DNA of 64,000 bases from Microbacterium sp. CFH 31415 (GCF_022538185.1 NZ_JAKYXC010000002.1:248001-312000), one strand, 5' to 3'. Counted from the stretch's first letter, positions 37,056-46,921 are shown. Numbers and translations are program-made. Notes: generated by a model not told the origin, from the sequence alone.

Positions 37056-37420
37056 CGGGTGCCGCGCTCCGGTCCGGCGACGGGCGCCAGGTCGTCGGCA
37101 TCGAAGCAGGTGCGGGTTCCGGTGTGGCACGCGGGTCCGACCTGGTCCACCTCGAGCAGGATCGCATCCCCGTCGCAGTCCAGGCGCGCACCCCTCACGA
37201 GCTGGATGTTGCCCGAGGTGTCGCCCTTGCGCCAGTACTCCCGACGGGAACGGGACCAGAAGGTCACCCGCCCCTCGGTGAGGGTGCGACGCAGGGCCTC
37301 GGCATCCATCCATCCGAGCATCAGCACCTCGCGGGAGTCCCACTGCTGCACGATCGCCGCCACCAGTCCGTCGGCGTTGAACGCCACCCGGTCGATGCGG
37401 TCCTGCACGGTCTCGGTCAT
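37052..37420 (-). CDS. hisI: Phosphoribosyl-AMP cyclohydrolase
   Basis: This 122-aa enzyme opens the adenine ring of PR-AMP, the third step of histidine synthesis. [42 protein letters not shown] and the metal-binding [21 protein letters not shown] with its cysteines are all standard. PR-ATP pyrophosphohydrolase is a separate gene here (hisE). It overlaps hisF by four bases upstream and the cell-wall protein gene by four bases downstream. Confidence 0.97.
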   Translation of the reverse strand: MTETVQDRIDRVAFNADGLVAAIVQQWDSREVLMLGWMDAEALRRTLTEGRVTFWSRSRREYWRKGDTSGNIQLVRGARLDCDGDAILLEVDQVGPACHTGTRTCFDADDLAPVAGPERGTR

Positions 37421-38199
37421 GAGGGCACCCCTCGCACGTCGCGCACGGCGATCCCGTCGGCGGCCATCGCCGCCTTCACGTCACCGACGGTCAGCTGACC
37501 GGAGTGGAAGACGGATGCCGCGAGCACCGCGTCTGCGCCGGCTTCGATCGCCGGGCCGAAGTGCGTCGCCTCGCCGGCACCGCCGGAGGCGATCACCGGA
37601 ACGCTCGAGACCTCGCGCATGAGCGCGACGAGCTCGAGGTCGAACCCCTCCCGCGTGCCGTCGGCGTCGATCGAGTTCACGAGCAGCTCGCCGGCGCCGC
37701 GCTCGATCGCCTCACGCGCCCAGTCCAGGGCATCGAGGCTGGTCTCGGTGCGGCCGCCGTGCGTCGTCACCACGAAGCCGGACTCGGTCGCGGTCGATCG
37801 CTTGACATCGAGCGACAGCACGAGCACCTGCGCGCCGAAGCGGTCCGCGATCTCATCGAGCAGCTGAGGTCGCGCGATCGCCGCCGAGTTGACGCCGATC
37901 TTGTCTGCTCCGACGGAGAGGAGGCGGGCGACGTCCTCAGCCGAGCGCACTCCCCCGCCAACGGTCAGCGGGATGAACACCTCCTCGGCTGTGCGACGCA
38001 CGACGTCGTACGTCGTCGACCGCTCGTCGACCGTCGCCGTGACGTCGAGGAAGGTGAGTTCGTCGGCGCCCTGCCGGAAGTACTCGCGTGCGAGCTCGAC
38101 GGGGTCGCCCATGTCACGGAGGTTCTCGAAGTTCACGCCCTTGACGACGCGCCCGCCCGCGACGTCGAGACACGGGATGACGCGGCAGACGAGGCTCAT
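37417..38199 (-). CDS. hisF: Imidazole glycerol phosphate synthase cyclase subunit
   Basis: This 260-aa barrel subunit uses ammonia from HisH to close the imidazole ring and release AICAR. The two catalytic aspartates are in [14 protein letters not shown] and LSLDVKRS, and the phosphate sites are [10 protein letters not shown] and [12 protein letters not shown]. HisH is not in the window. The ATG at 38199 overlaps the hisG stop by one base, so the genes are coupled. Confidence 0.97.
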   Translation of the reverse strand: MSLVCRVIPCLDVAGGRVVKGVNFENLRDMGDPVELAREYFRQGADELTFLDVTATVDERSTTYDVVRRTAEEVFIPLTVGGGVRSAEDVARLLSVGADKIGVNSAAIARPQLLDEIADRFGAQVLVLSLDVKRSTATESGFVVTTHGGRTETSLDALDWAREAIERGAGELLVNSIDADGTREGFDLELVALMREVSSVPVIASGGAGEATHFGPAIEAGADAVLAASVFHSGQLTVGDVKAAMAADGIAVRDVRGVPS

Positions 38200-39041
38200 C
38201 ACAGCCTCGCGTTGTGGATCGCGGTGACGAGGATCGCGCGCGCGCCGAGGGCGTACAGCGCGTCCATGACCTGGTTCGCGCTGTTCCGCGGCGTCATGAC
38301 GCGCACGGCCACCCACTCGGGGTCGCGCAGCGGCGAGATCGTGGGCGACTCGATGCCGGGCGCGAGTGCGACGGCCTCGTCGATCAGTGCGACGGGCAGG
38401 TCGTAGTCGATCAGCACATACCGACGCGCGACCATCACCCCGCGCAGCCGACGCAGGAGGGTCGCGGTGCCCTCGGCCTCGTCGGGCGCGCCGATGAGGA
38501 CGGCCTCGGACTCGAGGATGACGGGGCCGAAGATCTCCAGGCCCGCCTGGCGAAGCGTCGTCCCGGTGGAAACGACGTCGGCGACGGCATCCGCCACCCC
38601 CAGCCGCACGGCCGATTCGACCGCGCCGTCCAGCGGAACAAGGTCGACGGCGACGCCGTGATCGTCGAGGAAGCCGTCGACCAGACCCGGGTACGCGGTG
38701 GCCACCCGCATGCCGTGAAGGTCGCCGACGTCGGAGAAGCGACCCGGAGGACCCGCGAAGCGGAACGTGGAGTCGCCGAAACCGAGCGCCTCGATCTCGC
38801 GGGCGCCCGGCATGCGGGCGTCGAGCAGCAGGTCACGGCCGGTGATGCCGACGTCGAGCGCGCCCGAGCCGACGTAGGTCGCGATGTCCTTCGGGCGCAG
38901 GTAGAAGAACTCGACCTCGTTGCGGGGGTCGATGACATGGAGGTCTTTGGGATCGCGTCGGCCCGTGTAGCCCGCCTCGGCGAGCATCTCGGAGGCGGTC
39001 TCGGCGAGCGAGCCCTTGTTCGGCACGGCGATTCGCAGCAT
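38199..39041 (-). CDS. hisG: ATP phosphoribosyltransferase (long form)
   Basis: This 280-aa enzyme starts histidine synthesis by joining PRPP to [17 protein letters not shown] is the standard N terminus, and the PRPP-binding segment is seen around [19 protein letters not shown]. Length and the C-terminal extension after residue 205 ([20 protein letters not shown]) match the long form, which is feedback-inhibited by histidine and needs no HisZ. It lies 43 bases after hisE. Confidence 0.96.
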   Translation of the reverse strand: MLRIAVPNKGSLAETASEMLAEAGYTGRRDPKDLHVIDPRNEVEFFYLRPKDIATYVGSGALDVGITGRDLLLDARMPGAREIEALGFGDSTFRFAGPPGRFSDVGDLHGMRVATAYPGLVDGFLDDHGVAVDLVPLDGAVESAVRLGVADAVADVVSTGTTLRQAGLEIFGPVILESEAVLIGAPDEAEGTATLLRRLRGVMVARRYVLIDYDLPVALIDEAVALAPGIESPTISPLRDPEWVAVRVMTPRNSANQVMDALYALGARAILVTAIHNARL

Positions 39042-39084
39042 GGCAGCGGAGCTTTCGGTTCGAGGGCGGAAGGAGGGCGCGCGC

Positions 39085-39351
39085 TCAGAGATGTCGGTAG
39101 ACGTCTTCGAGGCTCAGCCCCTTCGCGAGCATCAGCACCTGCAGGTGATACAGCAGCTGCGAGATCTCCTCGGCCGCGGCATCCGCCGACTCGTACTCGG
39201 CGGCCATCCAGACCTCGGCCGCCTCTTCGACGATCTTCTTGCCGATCGCGTGCACGCCCGCGTCGAGCTGCGCGACGGTCCCCGATCCTTCGGGGCGCTC
39301 GGCCGCCTTGGCGGCGAGCTCGTCGAACAGCGCATCGAACGTCTTCACCAT
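39085..39351 (-). CDS. hisE: Phosphoribosyl-ATP diphosphatase
   Basis: This 88-aa all-alpha MazG-like enzyme removes pyrophosphate from [31 protein letters not shown] and the metal-binding [16 protein letters not shown] (paired acidic residues), then [14 protein letters not shown], define it. The start is ATG 39351 or, more likely, the GTG at 39348, which lies six bases after a TAACCT box with no ribosome site. It heads the his operon. Confidence 0.96.
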   Translation of the reverse strand: MVKTFDALFDELAAKAAERPEGSGTVAQLDAGVHAIGKKIVEEAAEVWMAAEYESADAAAEEISQLLYHLQVLMLAKGLSLEDVYRHL

Positions 39352-39354
39352 GCC

Positions 39355-39360
39355 AGGTTA
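39355..39360 (-). promoter_or_regulatory. -10 box, likely leaderless promoter of the his operon
   Basis: TAACCT on the minus strand ends six bases before the GTG at 39348, which is codon 2 of the longer hisE frame. No ribosome site precedes the ATG. Confidence 0.4.
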
Positions 39361-39372
39361 GCGAACGCGCGG

Positions 39373-39406
39373 GATGCCTCGGCTCCGCGTGACGCGCGGA
39401 GGCATC
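39373..39406 (-). terminator. Terminator hairpin after rpe
   Basis: GATGCCTC (39373-39380) pairs with GAGGCATC (39399-39406), and an inner CGCG/CGCG pair extends the fold. It lies 22 bases past the rpe stop and just before the his promoter, so it separates rpe from the his operon. There is no T-run. Confidence 0.6.
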
Positions 39407-39427
39407 GGGCAGCGCACCGACGAAGCG

Positions 39428-40126
39428 TCAGTGAGCGTGCCGGTGCTGCGCCGCCGCCGAGCGGAGTCCGGTAATGGCGGCGCCGGGATCCTCGGCGCCG
39501 AACACCGCGGAACCGGCCACGAAGGTGTCGGCGCCCGCGTCCGCCGCCTGCGCGATCGTCGACTCGGTGATGCCGCCGTCGACCTGCAGCCACACCGACG
39601 AGCCGCGCCGTCGCGCTTCGTCGGACAGGCGCCGCAGCTTCGGCATCGTCTCGGGCATGAAGGATTGGCCGCCGAAGCCGGGCTCGACCGTCATCACGAG
39701 GATCTGGTCGAAGTCGTCGAGCAGATCGAAGAGTCCCTCGACGGCGGTCGCCGGCTTGATGGCGACGCCGGCACGCGCACCGATGGCGCGCAGCCGGCGC
39801 GCGAGGGCGACCGGCTCGGTGGCGGCTTCGAGGTGGAAGGTGACCGACGCGGCGCCGAGCTCGGCGTAGCCGGGTGCCCATCGGTCGGGGTCGGCGATCA
39901 TCAGGTGCACGTCGAGCGGGACGGGGCTCGTCGCCTGGACTCGCTCGACCATCTGCGGACCGAAGGTCAGGTTCGGCACGAAGTGGTTGTCCATGACGTC
40001 GACGTGCACGAAGTCGGCGGCAGCGATGCGCGCGAGCTCCGCCTGCATGTTGGCGAAGTCAGCGGCCAGGATGCTCGGATTGATGCGGACGCCGCCATCG
40101 CGGCCGTTCTCGTCACGGTGAGGCAC
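39428..40126 (-). CDS. rpe: Ribulose-phosphate 3-epimerase
   Basis: This 232-aa pentose-phosphate enzyme interconverts ribulose 5-phosphate and xylulose 5-phosphate. INPSILAADFANM, FVHVDVMDNHFVPNLTFGP, LDVHLMI, MTVEPGFGGQSFM and QVDGGITESTI carry the metal and catalytic residues. The start is a GTG at 40126, with no ribosome site and a CATAAT box six bases upstream. It is divergent from glsA across only 20 bases. Confidence 0.96.
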   Translation of the reverse strand: MPHRDENGRDGGVRINPSILAADFANMQAELARIAAADFVHVDVMDNHFVPNLTFGPQMVERVQATSPVPLDVHLMIADPDRWAPGYAELGAASVTFHLEAATEPVALARRLRAIGARAGVAIKPATAVEGLFDLLDDFDQILVMTVEPGFGGQSFMPETMPKLRRLSDEARRRGSSVWLQVDGGITESTIAQAADAGADTFVAGSAVFGAEDPGAAITGLRSAAAQHRHAH

Positions 40127-40132
40127 GGGTCC

Positions 40133-40140
40133 ATTATGGT
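40133..40140. promoter_or_regulatory. Overlapping back-to-back -10 boxes of rpe and glsA
   Basis: On the minus strand CATAAT (40133-40138) ends six bases before the rpe GTG. On the plus strand TATGGT (40135-40140) ends six bases before the glsA GTG. The 20-base space has no room for ribosome sites, so both mRNAs should be leaderless and the two promoters should exclude each other. Confidence 0.5.
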
Positions 40141-40146
40141 CGAGCC

Positions 40147-41319
40147 GTGGACACCATCACGGGGCTGCTGCGCGGCGCGCTCGACGAGGTCCGGCCGCTC
40201 GGCGACGGCGCCACGGCGTCGTACATCCCCGAGCTCGCCGAAGCCGATCCGGAGCGACTCGCCCTCTCCGTCGTCGGACCACGGGGGCGAGTGCGATCCG
40301 TCGGCGACGAAGACGCCGAGTTCACCATCCAGTCGATGTCGAAGCCCTTCGTGCTCGCCCTCGCCCTCGTCGATCACGGCCGCGACGCGGTGTTCGCCAA
40401 GGTCGGCGCCGAGCCCAGCGGCGAGCCCTTCAACGCCATCAGCCTGGAGGCCGACACCGGTCGGCCCGCCAACCCGCTGATCAACGCCGGCGCCATCGCG
40501 ACCACCGCGCTCATCGGCGGCGACGACGTCGACGCCCGCACCGCGCGCATCGTCGAGCTGCTCTCGGCCTTCGCAGGGCGGTCGCTCTGGATCGACGAGT
40601 CCGTATACGCGTCGGAGTCGTCGACCGGCGACCGCAATCGCGCCCTCGCCCACCTCATGCGCTCGTACGGCGTCATCGACGTGCCGGTCGACCTCGCCGT
40701 CGAGACCTACTTCCGCCAGTGCTCCGTGCTCGTCACCGTCCGCGATCTGGCGGTCATGGCATCCACGCTCGCATTCGGCGGATGGAACCCCGTGACGGGC
40801 GAGCGCGTCGTCAGCGAGGCCGTCGCACGCGACGTGCTGTCGATCATGGCGAGCTGCGGCATGTACGACTACTCCGGGCAGTGGATGCTGCGCGTGGGGC
40901 TCCCGGCGAAGAGCGGCGTGAGCGGCGGCATCATCGCCGTCGCACCGTCGCAGTTCGGCGTTGCGGCGTTCAGTCCCCGGCTCGACGAGTACGGAAACAG
41001 CGTGCGCGCGGTGGCGATCGTCGAACGACTCTCGGAGCGGCTCGGCATGCATCTGCTCGAACCGCACGAGAACCTCGCGGCGCCGGCCGTCAGCGTCGAA
41101 GGCACGGCCGAGGGACCGACGATCCGGCTGAGCGGCGAGCTGGGCTTCGCCGGTACGGAGCGCGTGCTCCTGGTGCTCCGCGAACTCGCCAGCGGCATGC
41201 CGGAGGGGGCGACGCTGACGCTCGACGCCCGCGAGCTCGCACGCACCCACCCTGCCGCGCTCGCCGTGCTGGAGGGCGAGTTCGAGGGGCTCCCCCTCGG
41301 TCTGCGGCTGCAGACCTGA
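40147..41319 (+). CDS. glsA: Glutaminase A with C-terminal STAS domain
   Basis: This is a 390-aa protein. Residues 1-300 are a serine-dependent glutaminase of the beta-lactamase-like fold: the SxxK motif is Ser63-Lys66 in IQSMSKPFVLAL, and NPLINAGAI, YFRQCSVLVT and GVSGGIIAVAPSQ complete the active site. Residues 305-390 form a STAS-type domain (GPTIRLSGELGFAGTERVLL, LTLDARELARTHPAAL). The enzyme yields glutamate and ammonia from glutamine. STAS may serve regulation or oligomerisation. The GTG start is leaderless. It is convergent with rsmB. Confidence 0.93.
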   Translation: MDTITGLLRGALDEVRPLGDGATASYIPELAEADPERLALSVVGPRGRVRSVGDEDAEFTIQSMSKPFVLALALVDHGRDAVFAKVGAEPSGEPFNAISLEADTGRPANPLINAGAIATTALIGGDDVDARTARIVELLSAFAGRSLWIDESVYASESSTGDRNRALAHLMRSYGVIDVPVDLAVETYFRQCSVLVTVRDLAVMASTLAFGGWNPVTGERVVSEAVARDVLSIMASCGMYDYSGQWMLRVGLPAKSGVSGGIIAVAPSQFGVAAFSPRLDEYGNSVRAVAIVERLSERLGMHLLEPHENLAAPAVSVEGTAEGPTIRLSGELGFAGTERVLLVLRELASGMPEGATLTLDARELARTHPAALAVLEGEFEGLPLGLRLQT

Positions 41320-41360
41320 CGCCGTCGGGCTCAGTCGGGCACGGCTCGGACCGGCGGATC

Positions 41361-42731
41361 TCAGACGCGGCGCAGCAGCGAGATCGACATCGCGTCGGTG
41401 TTGTGCCGGTGCGGCCACAGCTGCGCGCGGCCGGAGCCGTCGGCCTGCGGCGCGAGAGCGGGGTCGCTGTCGGACAGGCCCGTCACCACGTCTCGCGCCG
41501 AGAGCTCTTCGACCGCCGCCCCCCACTCGCGCCGGATCTCGGCGACGACACCCGCCGTCTCGGCGAGATGGGGAGAGCACGTGACGTAGGCGACGATTCC
41601 GCCCGGCTTGAGCGCTCCCACCGCCGCGCCCAGGAGCTCGCGCTGCAGCTCGCTCAACTCGGGGACGTCGCCCGGCGCCTTACGCCATCGCGCCTCGGGC
41701 CTGCGACGGAGCGCGCCGAGCCCGGTGCACGGCGCGTCGACGAGGATGCGGTCGTAGGTGTTGGGCGCCTCCTCGGCACGGAGGCGGCCATCCTGCTCCG
41801 ACACCGGCACGTCGAGCGGCACGCCCGCGAGAGCGTTGCGCACGAGCCCCGCGCGCGACGGCGAGATCTCGTTCGCCTCGAGCTGCGCCCCGTGGGTGAG
41901 CGCCTCCGCGGCGAGCAGCGCGGTCTTGCCGCCCGGGCCCGCGCAGAGGTCGAGCCACCGCTCGCCCTCGCGCACCGGCTCGGCGCGGCTGAGCGCCAGC
42001 GCGGCCAGCTGCGAGCCCTCGTCCTGCACGCGCACACGTCCGTCCGACCCGCGGATGATCGCGTCGGGGTCGCCCCCGCCGAGGCGGAAGCCATACGGCG
42101 AGAACGGCGTCCTGCGGGCGTCATCGGGGATCTCCGCGAGTCCGGGCAGTGCGATCATCGTGACGCGCGGCGCGGCGTTGTCGGCCGTGAGCAGCGCCTC
42201 GAGCTCCTCGGCTCGTCCCTCGGCGGCCAGCGCCCGGCGCAGCGCGCGCACCACCCACACCGGATGCGAGAACAGCAGCCCGAGTTTCTCGTCGTCGGAG
42301 CGCGCGCCCTCGGCGATGCGGGTCATCCAGTCCCCTGGCGTGTCTCGCGACACGCGACGCAGCACCGCGTTGGCGAAGCCGGCCGCGCCGCGACCTCCCG
42401 CCGTGCGGGCGAGCTCGACCGATTCGTTGACCGCGGCGTGCGAGGCGACGCGCGTCGACAGCAGCTGGTGCACCCCGAGGCGCAGCGCATCGAGCACACC
42501 GGGATGGATCTCGGCGATGCCGCGATCCGAGGCGACCGCGATGACCGCGTCGTACGTGCCCTGACGTCGCAGCGTGCCGTAGGTCAGCTCCGTCGCCAGC
42601 GCGGCGTCGGCCGAGGAGAGCCCGGCGCGGGCGATCGACGTGGGCAGAAGAAGATTGGCGTACGCGTCGGACTCGTGCACGGCGCGGATGGTGTCGTACG
42701 CGACCAGCCGTGCACCGGCAACGCGGCTCAC
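41361..42731 (-). CDS. rsmB: 16S rRNA m5C methyltransferase RsmB/Fmu
   Basis: This is a 456-aa protein. The N-terminal NusB-like RNA-binding domain (about 1-140: ALATELTYGTLRRQG) is joined to a SAM-dependent methyltransferase. SAM motif I is LDLCAGPGGKTALLA; the two catalytic cysteines are in VDAPCTGLGALRRRPEARW and YVTCSPHLAET. It methylates cytosine 967 of 16S rRNA in E. coli. The start is a GTG at 42731 overlapping the fmt stop (GTGA). Order fmt-fmu-rpe is conserved in Mycobacterium; here glsA lies between fmu and rpe. Confidence 0.94.
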   Translation of the reverse strand: MSRVAGARLVAYDTIRAVHESDAYANLLLPTSIARAGLSSADAALATELTYGTLRRQGTYDAVIAVASDRGIAEIHPGVLDALRLGVHQLLSTRVASHAAVNESVELARTAGGRGAAGFANAVLRRVSRDTPGDWMTRIAEGARSDDEKLGLLFSHPVWVVRALRRALAAEGRAEELEALLTADNAAPRVTMIALPGLAEIPDDARRTPFSPYGFRLGGGDPDAIIRGSDGRVRVQDEGSQLAALALSRAEPVREGERWLDLCAGPGGKTALLAAEALTHGAQLEANEISPSRAGLVRNALAGVPLDVPVSEQDGRLRAEEAPNTYDRILVDAPCTGLGALRRRPEARWRKAPGDVPELSELQRELLGAAVGALKPGGIVAYVTCSPHLAETAGVVAEIRREWGAAVEELSARDVVTGLSDSDPALAPQADGSGRAQLWPHRHNTDAMSISLLRRV

Positions 42732-43651
42732 GACCCCGCCACCGGGTCGCTGGTGCGCAGTCCGCGCCACCAGTCCGCTGCGCGCATCGCCCCCTTGCCC
42801 GCGGGCTGCACGGTCTCGAGCACGATCGGCGAGGTGCCGGTGCCGACCAGGACCGCCTTGTCGTGGAGCGCGATGCGCCCGGGCTCGAGCGACGGCGCGT
42901 CCGAGCCGGCGGCGCGTGCCGCGTGGATCTTCAGACGCGCGGCGTCGACTGTGGTGTGCGCGCCGGGCTCGGGCGTCACCCCGCGGATGCGGCCGAGCAC
43001 GGCGTCGGCCGCATCGGTCCACCTCACGGCGCCGTCCGCATCGCCGAGCTTCGGCGCATAGGTCGATTCCCCCACCTGCGGGCGCGCGACGGCCGTGCCG
43101 GCCGAGATCGCGTCCACGACCTCCGCGAGGAGATCCGCGCCGCTCTCCGCCAATGCTGTGAGCAGGTCGCCGGCCGTCGCGCCATCGGCGATCGGATGCG
43201 AGCGCTCGGCGAACACGTCGCCGGCGTCGAGTTCGGGGACGAGCTGGAAGACGCTGGCACCCGTCTGGGCGTCACCGGCGATCAGCGCGTGCTGCACCGG
43301 CGACGCGCCGCGCCAGCGCGGGAGAAGCGAGAAGTGCAGGTTGATCCAGCCGTGAACGGGCGTCGACAGCAGTGGCTCGCGCACGAGGCCGCCGTACGCG
43401 ACGATCACGCCGAGCTCGGGACGGAGTGCCGTGATGCGCTCGGTGACCTCCGCATCGAGCCGGTCGGTGCGGAGCGGGTGCAGGCCGAGCTCTTCGGCGG
43501 CGGCGGCGACCGGTGAGGGGGTGAGCACCCGCTTGCGCCCGAGCGGAGCGTCGCGACGCGTGATGACGGCTGCGATGTCGTGATCGGATGCCGCGAGCCG
43601 CCGGAGCGCCGGCACCGCCGGCTCGGGCGTTCCGGCGAAGACGAGTCGCAT
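42728..43651 (-). CDS. fmt: Methionyl-tRNA formyltransferase
   Basis: This 307-aa enzyme formylates initiator Met-tRNA using 10-formyl-THF. RLVFAGTPEPAVPAL forms the N terminus, the formyl-donor site is NLHFSLLPRWRGASPVQHAL, and a C-terminal OB-like domain follows. ATG 43651 is preferred over 43663 because AGGA lies five bases upstream. It follows priA with a 9-base space and is translationally coupled to rsmB. Confidence 0.96.
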   Translation of the reverse strand: MRLVFAGTPEPAVPALRRLAASDHDIAAVITRRDAPLGRKRVLTPSPVAAAAEELGLHPLRTDRLDAEVTERITALRPELGVIVAYGGLVREPLLSTPVHGWINLHFSLLPRWRGASPVQHALIAGDAQTGASVFQLVPELDAGDVFAERSHPIADGATAGDLLTALAESGADLLAEVVDAISAGTAVARPQVGESTYAPKLGDADGAVRWTDAADAVLGRIRGVTPEPGAHTTVDAARLKIHAARAAGSDAPSLEPGRIALHDKAVLVGTGTSPIVLETVQPAGKGAMRAADWWRGLRTSDPVAGS

Positions 43652-43659
43652 GGGATTCC

Positions 43660-45669
43660 TCACAGGTCGAGATCGGGCACGTCGACCCGAACTTTGAGTC
43701 TATTGCGGGCGGCCGCGACACGTGCCGCCTGGGCGTCCGTCGCCTGCCCCGTCGAGCGCTTCGCCGGTCGCCGGGCTTTGATGGCCGCACTCACCACCGA
43801 CGCCCGCAGGCTGTCGGCGACACGGCCCCCCAGCGCGTAGTCGAACCGCACCAGCGCACGCACGCCCTCGTCGCGCGGCAGCGGACCCAGCACCGCCTCA
43901 CCGTCGAGCTCCGGCACCGCACTCCGCAGTTCGGCCAGGGCGGCGTCGACGGCGAGTCTGTCGCCGTCCACGGCTGCGACGCGCACGGTCGGCGGCATCC
44001 GCAGAGGCTTGCGATCCGCGAGCTCCATGCGGGCGTACGCCGACTGCGTCCAGGTCGCGAGAGCACGGGCGACGGGTCCGGCGACGCCGACGAGGTGCAC
44101 CGGCCCGCCCGGCGCGGCCAGAGCCGCCGCGTTCGACCACCAGCGGAGGCATGACTCGCCGATCCGTAGGTCGTCGGCGAGCAGCATCCGATCGCCGTCG
44201 AGGAGGACGACGGCGCGATACCCGCCCGCGGCGAGCGGTTCCGCGCCGCGGGTGGCGACCACGAGGGCGGGCCTCGCGTCGACATGCGTCACGGGGTGCT
44301 CGCCGTCGGCGACGATGACGCGCACGCCGGGGAACGCGCGTCCGAGTTCGTCGGCGGTGCGCTCGCTGCCGGACGACGCCATGCGCACGCGTGTGGAGGA
44401 GCAGTCCGGGCAGGTCCACCCTCCTGCGGCACGGCCGCACCAGCTGCACGTCGGCACGGCGCCCTGCCGGGCCGCGTGGAGCGGGCCGCCGCAGTGGGCG
44501 CAGCGGGCGGGATGCCGGCAGTCCGCGCACACGAGCACGGGCGCGTAGCCCGGCCGCGCGACCTGCACGAGCACCGGGCCGTGGGCGAGCGCCTCGCGCG
44601 CCGCCGCGAACGCCGCGGACGGCACCCGCGAGCCGCGCGACTCGCCCTCGCGCGTCGCGCTCAGCACGACCCGCGGGCTCCGGCGCCGCGAGGCAGCGAG
44701 CTCGCGGAGCCACCCCACAGCGACGAGCCGCTCGACGTCGGTCGTGCGGGTGTGACCCGCGAATACGAGGGCGCCGCCGTCGAGTTCGTGGCGCAGCAGA
44801 GCGGCATCGCGCGCGTGGACGCCGGGACTCAGCGGCTCCGACAGGAGCGGGTCGCCGTCGTCCCACAGCGCGACGAGACCGAGCGCGTGGACCGGGGCGT
44901 AGACGGCGGACCGATTGCCGATGACGATGCACGGGGCATCGGCCAGGGTGCGCAGGTAGGCCGCGTACCGCAGCGGCGAACTCTGTTTCGCGTCATCGCG
45001 CACGACGGCCTCGGCGGGGACGCGACCTGCCAGGGCCGCCTCGAGCTGTGCACGATCGCGGTGGTCGGGGACGACGAGGACCGCGCTGCGCCCGCCGGCG
45101 AGCGTGCGGACGGCGGCGGCCACGAGCAGAGTAGCCCACGCGCCCACGGCCGCTCCGTCGGCCGTGATCGAGGGCTGGGGCGGCGCATCGACCGCCAGCC
45201 GCTCCGATGCGTCGAGCGCCCCGGCGAGCCCGGGGTATTCGGCGAGCACCGCGTCCGCCCAGTCACGCGCGCCCGGCTCGATCTCGGGCTTCGCGGGCGC
45301 CCCCGCTGCGAGCCAGGCCTTCTCGGCGCGGACCATGCGCTTCGGGATCGCCAGGCGCAGGATGTCGCTCGCGGATCCTGCCGCCCGGTCCGCGCAGCGT
45401 CTTGCATGCGCGTACAGTCCCGGGGTGAGCACGGGAACGGGCGACACCACCGCCTCGAGATCGGACAGCGGGCGATCGGAGGCGTCGGGCTCGCCCACCT
45501 CGACCAGATAGCCCTCGACCACGCGGCCGGCCGAGCGCAGCGGCGCCTTCACGCGCACGCCCGGCACGGCCTTGTCGGCGAGGTGGTCCGGGATCGAGTA
45601 GTCGAAGAGCCGATCGAGCTGCGGCAGCGGGGAATCCAGCAGGACCCGGGCGACCCTCCGCGCCGTCAT
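43660..45669 (-). CDS. priA: PriA-like primosomal protein N', helicase motifs lost
   Basis: This 669-aa protein aligns with PriA across its length: an N-terminal DNA-binding domain (LLDSPLPQLDRLFDYSIP, RVKAPL) and the eight-cysteine zinc module (Cys381, 384, 390, 393, 408, 411, 420, 423). However, I see no GxTGSGKTE Walker A in the expected place (around 165-185), and the DEEH box is WDDGD (269-273). It is therefore likely an inactive or ATP-independent PriA, as annotated for other actinobacteria. It may still load DnaB at restarted forks. It lies 58 bases after metK. Confidence 0.88.
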   Translation of the reverse strand: MTARRVARVLLDSPLPQLDRLFDYSIPDHLADKAVPGVRVKAPLRSAGRVVEGYLVEVGEPDASDRPLSDLEAVVSPVPVLTPGLYAHARRCADRAAGSASDILRLAIPKRMVRAEKAWLAAGAPAKPEIEPGARDWADAVLAEYPGLAGALDASERLAVDAPPQPSITADGAAVGAWATLLVAAAVRTLAGGRSAVLVVPDHRDRAQLEAALAGRVPAEAVVRDDAKQSSPLRYAAYLRTLADAPCIVIGNRSAVYAPVHALGLVALWDDGDPLLSEPLSPGVHARDAALLRHELDGGALVFAGHTRTTDVERLVAVGWLRELAASRRRSPRVVLSATREGESRGSRVPSAAFAAAREALAHGPVLVQVARPGYAPVLVCADCRHPARCAHCGGPLHAARQGAVPTCSWCGRAAGGWTCPDCSSTRVRMASSGSERTADELGRAFPGVRVIVADGEHPVTHVDARPALVVATRGAEPLAAGGYRAVVLLDGDRMLLADDLRIGESCLRWWSNAAALAAPGGPVHLVGVAGPVARALATWTQSAYARMELADRKPLRMPPTVRVAAVDGDRLAVDAALAELRSAVPELDGEAVLGPLPRDEGVRALVRFDYALGGRVADSLRASVVSAAIKARRPAKRSTGQATDAQAARVAAARNRLKVRVDVPDLDL

Positions 45670-45727
45670 TCCCGACCTCCGCAGGCGGAACGGCGCTCCT
45701 CACGCCCCCGGCGCGGGGCGCCCGGCA

Positions 45728-46921
45728 TCACAGCCCGGCGGCGGCGCGCAGGTCGTCGGCGCGGTCCGTGCGCTCCCAGGTGAACTCCGGCAGCTCGCGG
45801 CCGAAGTGCCCGTACGCGGCGGTCTTGGCGTAGATGGGACGCAGCAGATCGAGCTGATCGATGATCGCCTTGGGACGCAGGTCGAAGACGTCGAGGATCG
45901 CCCGGGTGATCGCCTCGTCGGACACCCGGCCCGTGCCGAACGACTCGACGTAGAGCCCGACCGGCTTGGCCTTGCCGATCGCGTAAGCCACCTGCACCTC
46001 GAGGCGATCGGCCAGACCGGCGGCGACGGCGTTCTTGGCGACCCAGCGCATCGCGTAAGCGGCGGAGCGGTCGACCTTCGACGGGTCTTTGCCGCTGAAT
46101 GCACCGCCGCCGTGCCGGGCGGCGCCGCCGTAGGTGTCGATGATGATCTTGCGGCCGGTGAGGCCGGCGTCGCCCTTGGGACCGCCGATCACGAACGGGC
46201 CCGCGGGGTTGATGTAGTACTTCACGTCGGGCATCTCGAGGCCCGTGGTCTCGAGCACCGGGTCGATGACCTCGGCCCGCACCGCCGCGCGGAGCGCCTT
46301 CTGCGAGATGTCGGGCTGGTGCTGCGTCGAGAGCACGACGGAGTCGACGGTGCGCGGGACGTGGCCGTCATAGCCCAGCGTCACCTGCGTCTTGCCGTCG
46401 GGGCGCAGGAACGGCAGTTCGCCCGACCGGCGCACCTCCGACAGCCGCTCGGCGATGCGGTGCGCCGTCCATGCCGCCATGGGCATGAGCTGAGGGGTCT
46501 CGGTCGTCGCGTAGCCGAACATGATGCCCTGGTCGCCCGCACCCTGCAGGTCGTGCGGGTCTTCGGAGCCGTCCTCGCGGCGCTCGAATGCCTTATCGAC
46601 CCCCGCGGCGATGTCGGAGGACTGCGCGCCGATGGACACGCTCACCCCGCACGAGTCGCCGTCGAAGCCGGTGTCGCTCGAGGTGTACCCGATGCTGTTG
46701 ACGACCGATCGGACGATCGCGGGGATCTCCACGTACGCGGACGTCGACACCTCGCCGGCGACGTGCACGAGGCCCGTCGTGACGAGGGTCTCGACGGCGA
46801 CGCGGCCTCTGGGGTCGGCCGCGAGGATCGCGTCGAGGATGCTGTCCGAGATCTGGTCGCAGATCTTGTCGGGGTGCCCCTCCGTGACGGATTCGGACGT
46901 GAACAGACGCAGGTCGGTCAT
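45728..46921 (-). CDS. metK: S-adenosylmethionine synthetase
   Basis: This 397-aa enzyme makes SAM from methionine and [24 protein letters not shown], the signature [12 protein letters not shown] and the P-loop-like [19 protein letters not shown] are intact. ATG 46921 follows GGAG by five bases. A terminator stands between rpoZ and metK, so metK may depend on readthrough or its own promoter. In Mycobacterium dfp/coaBC lies between rpoZ and metK; it is absent here. Confidence 0.98.
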   Translation of the reverse strand: MTDLRLFTSESVTEGHPDKICDQISDSILDAILAADPRGRVAVETLVTTGLVHVAGEVSTSAYVEIPAIVRSVVNSIGYTSSDTGFDGDSCGVSVSIGAQSSDIAAGVDKAFERREDGSEDPHDLQGAGDQGIMFGYATTETPQLMPMAAWTAHRIAERLSEVRRSGELPFLRPDGKTQVTLGYDGHVPRTVDSVVLSTQHQPDISQKALRAAVRAEVIDPVLETTGLEMPDVKYYINPAGPFVIGGPKGDAGLTGRKIIIDTYGGAARHGGGAFSGKDPSKVDRSAAYAMRWVAKNAVAAGLADRLEVQVAYAIGKAKPVGLYVESFGTGRVSDEAITRAILDVFDLRPKAIIDQLDLLRPIYAKTAAYGHFGRELPEFTWERTDRADDLRAAAGL

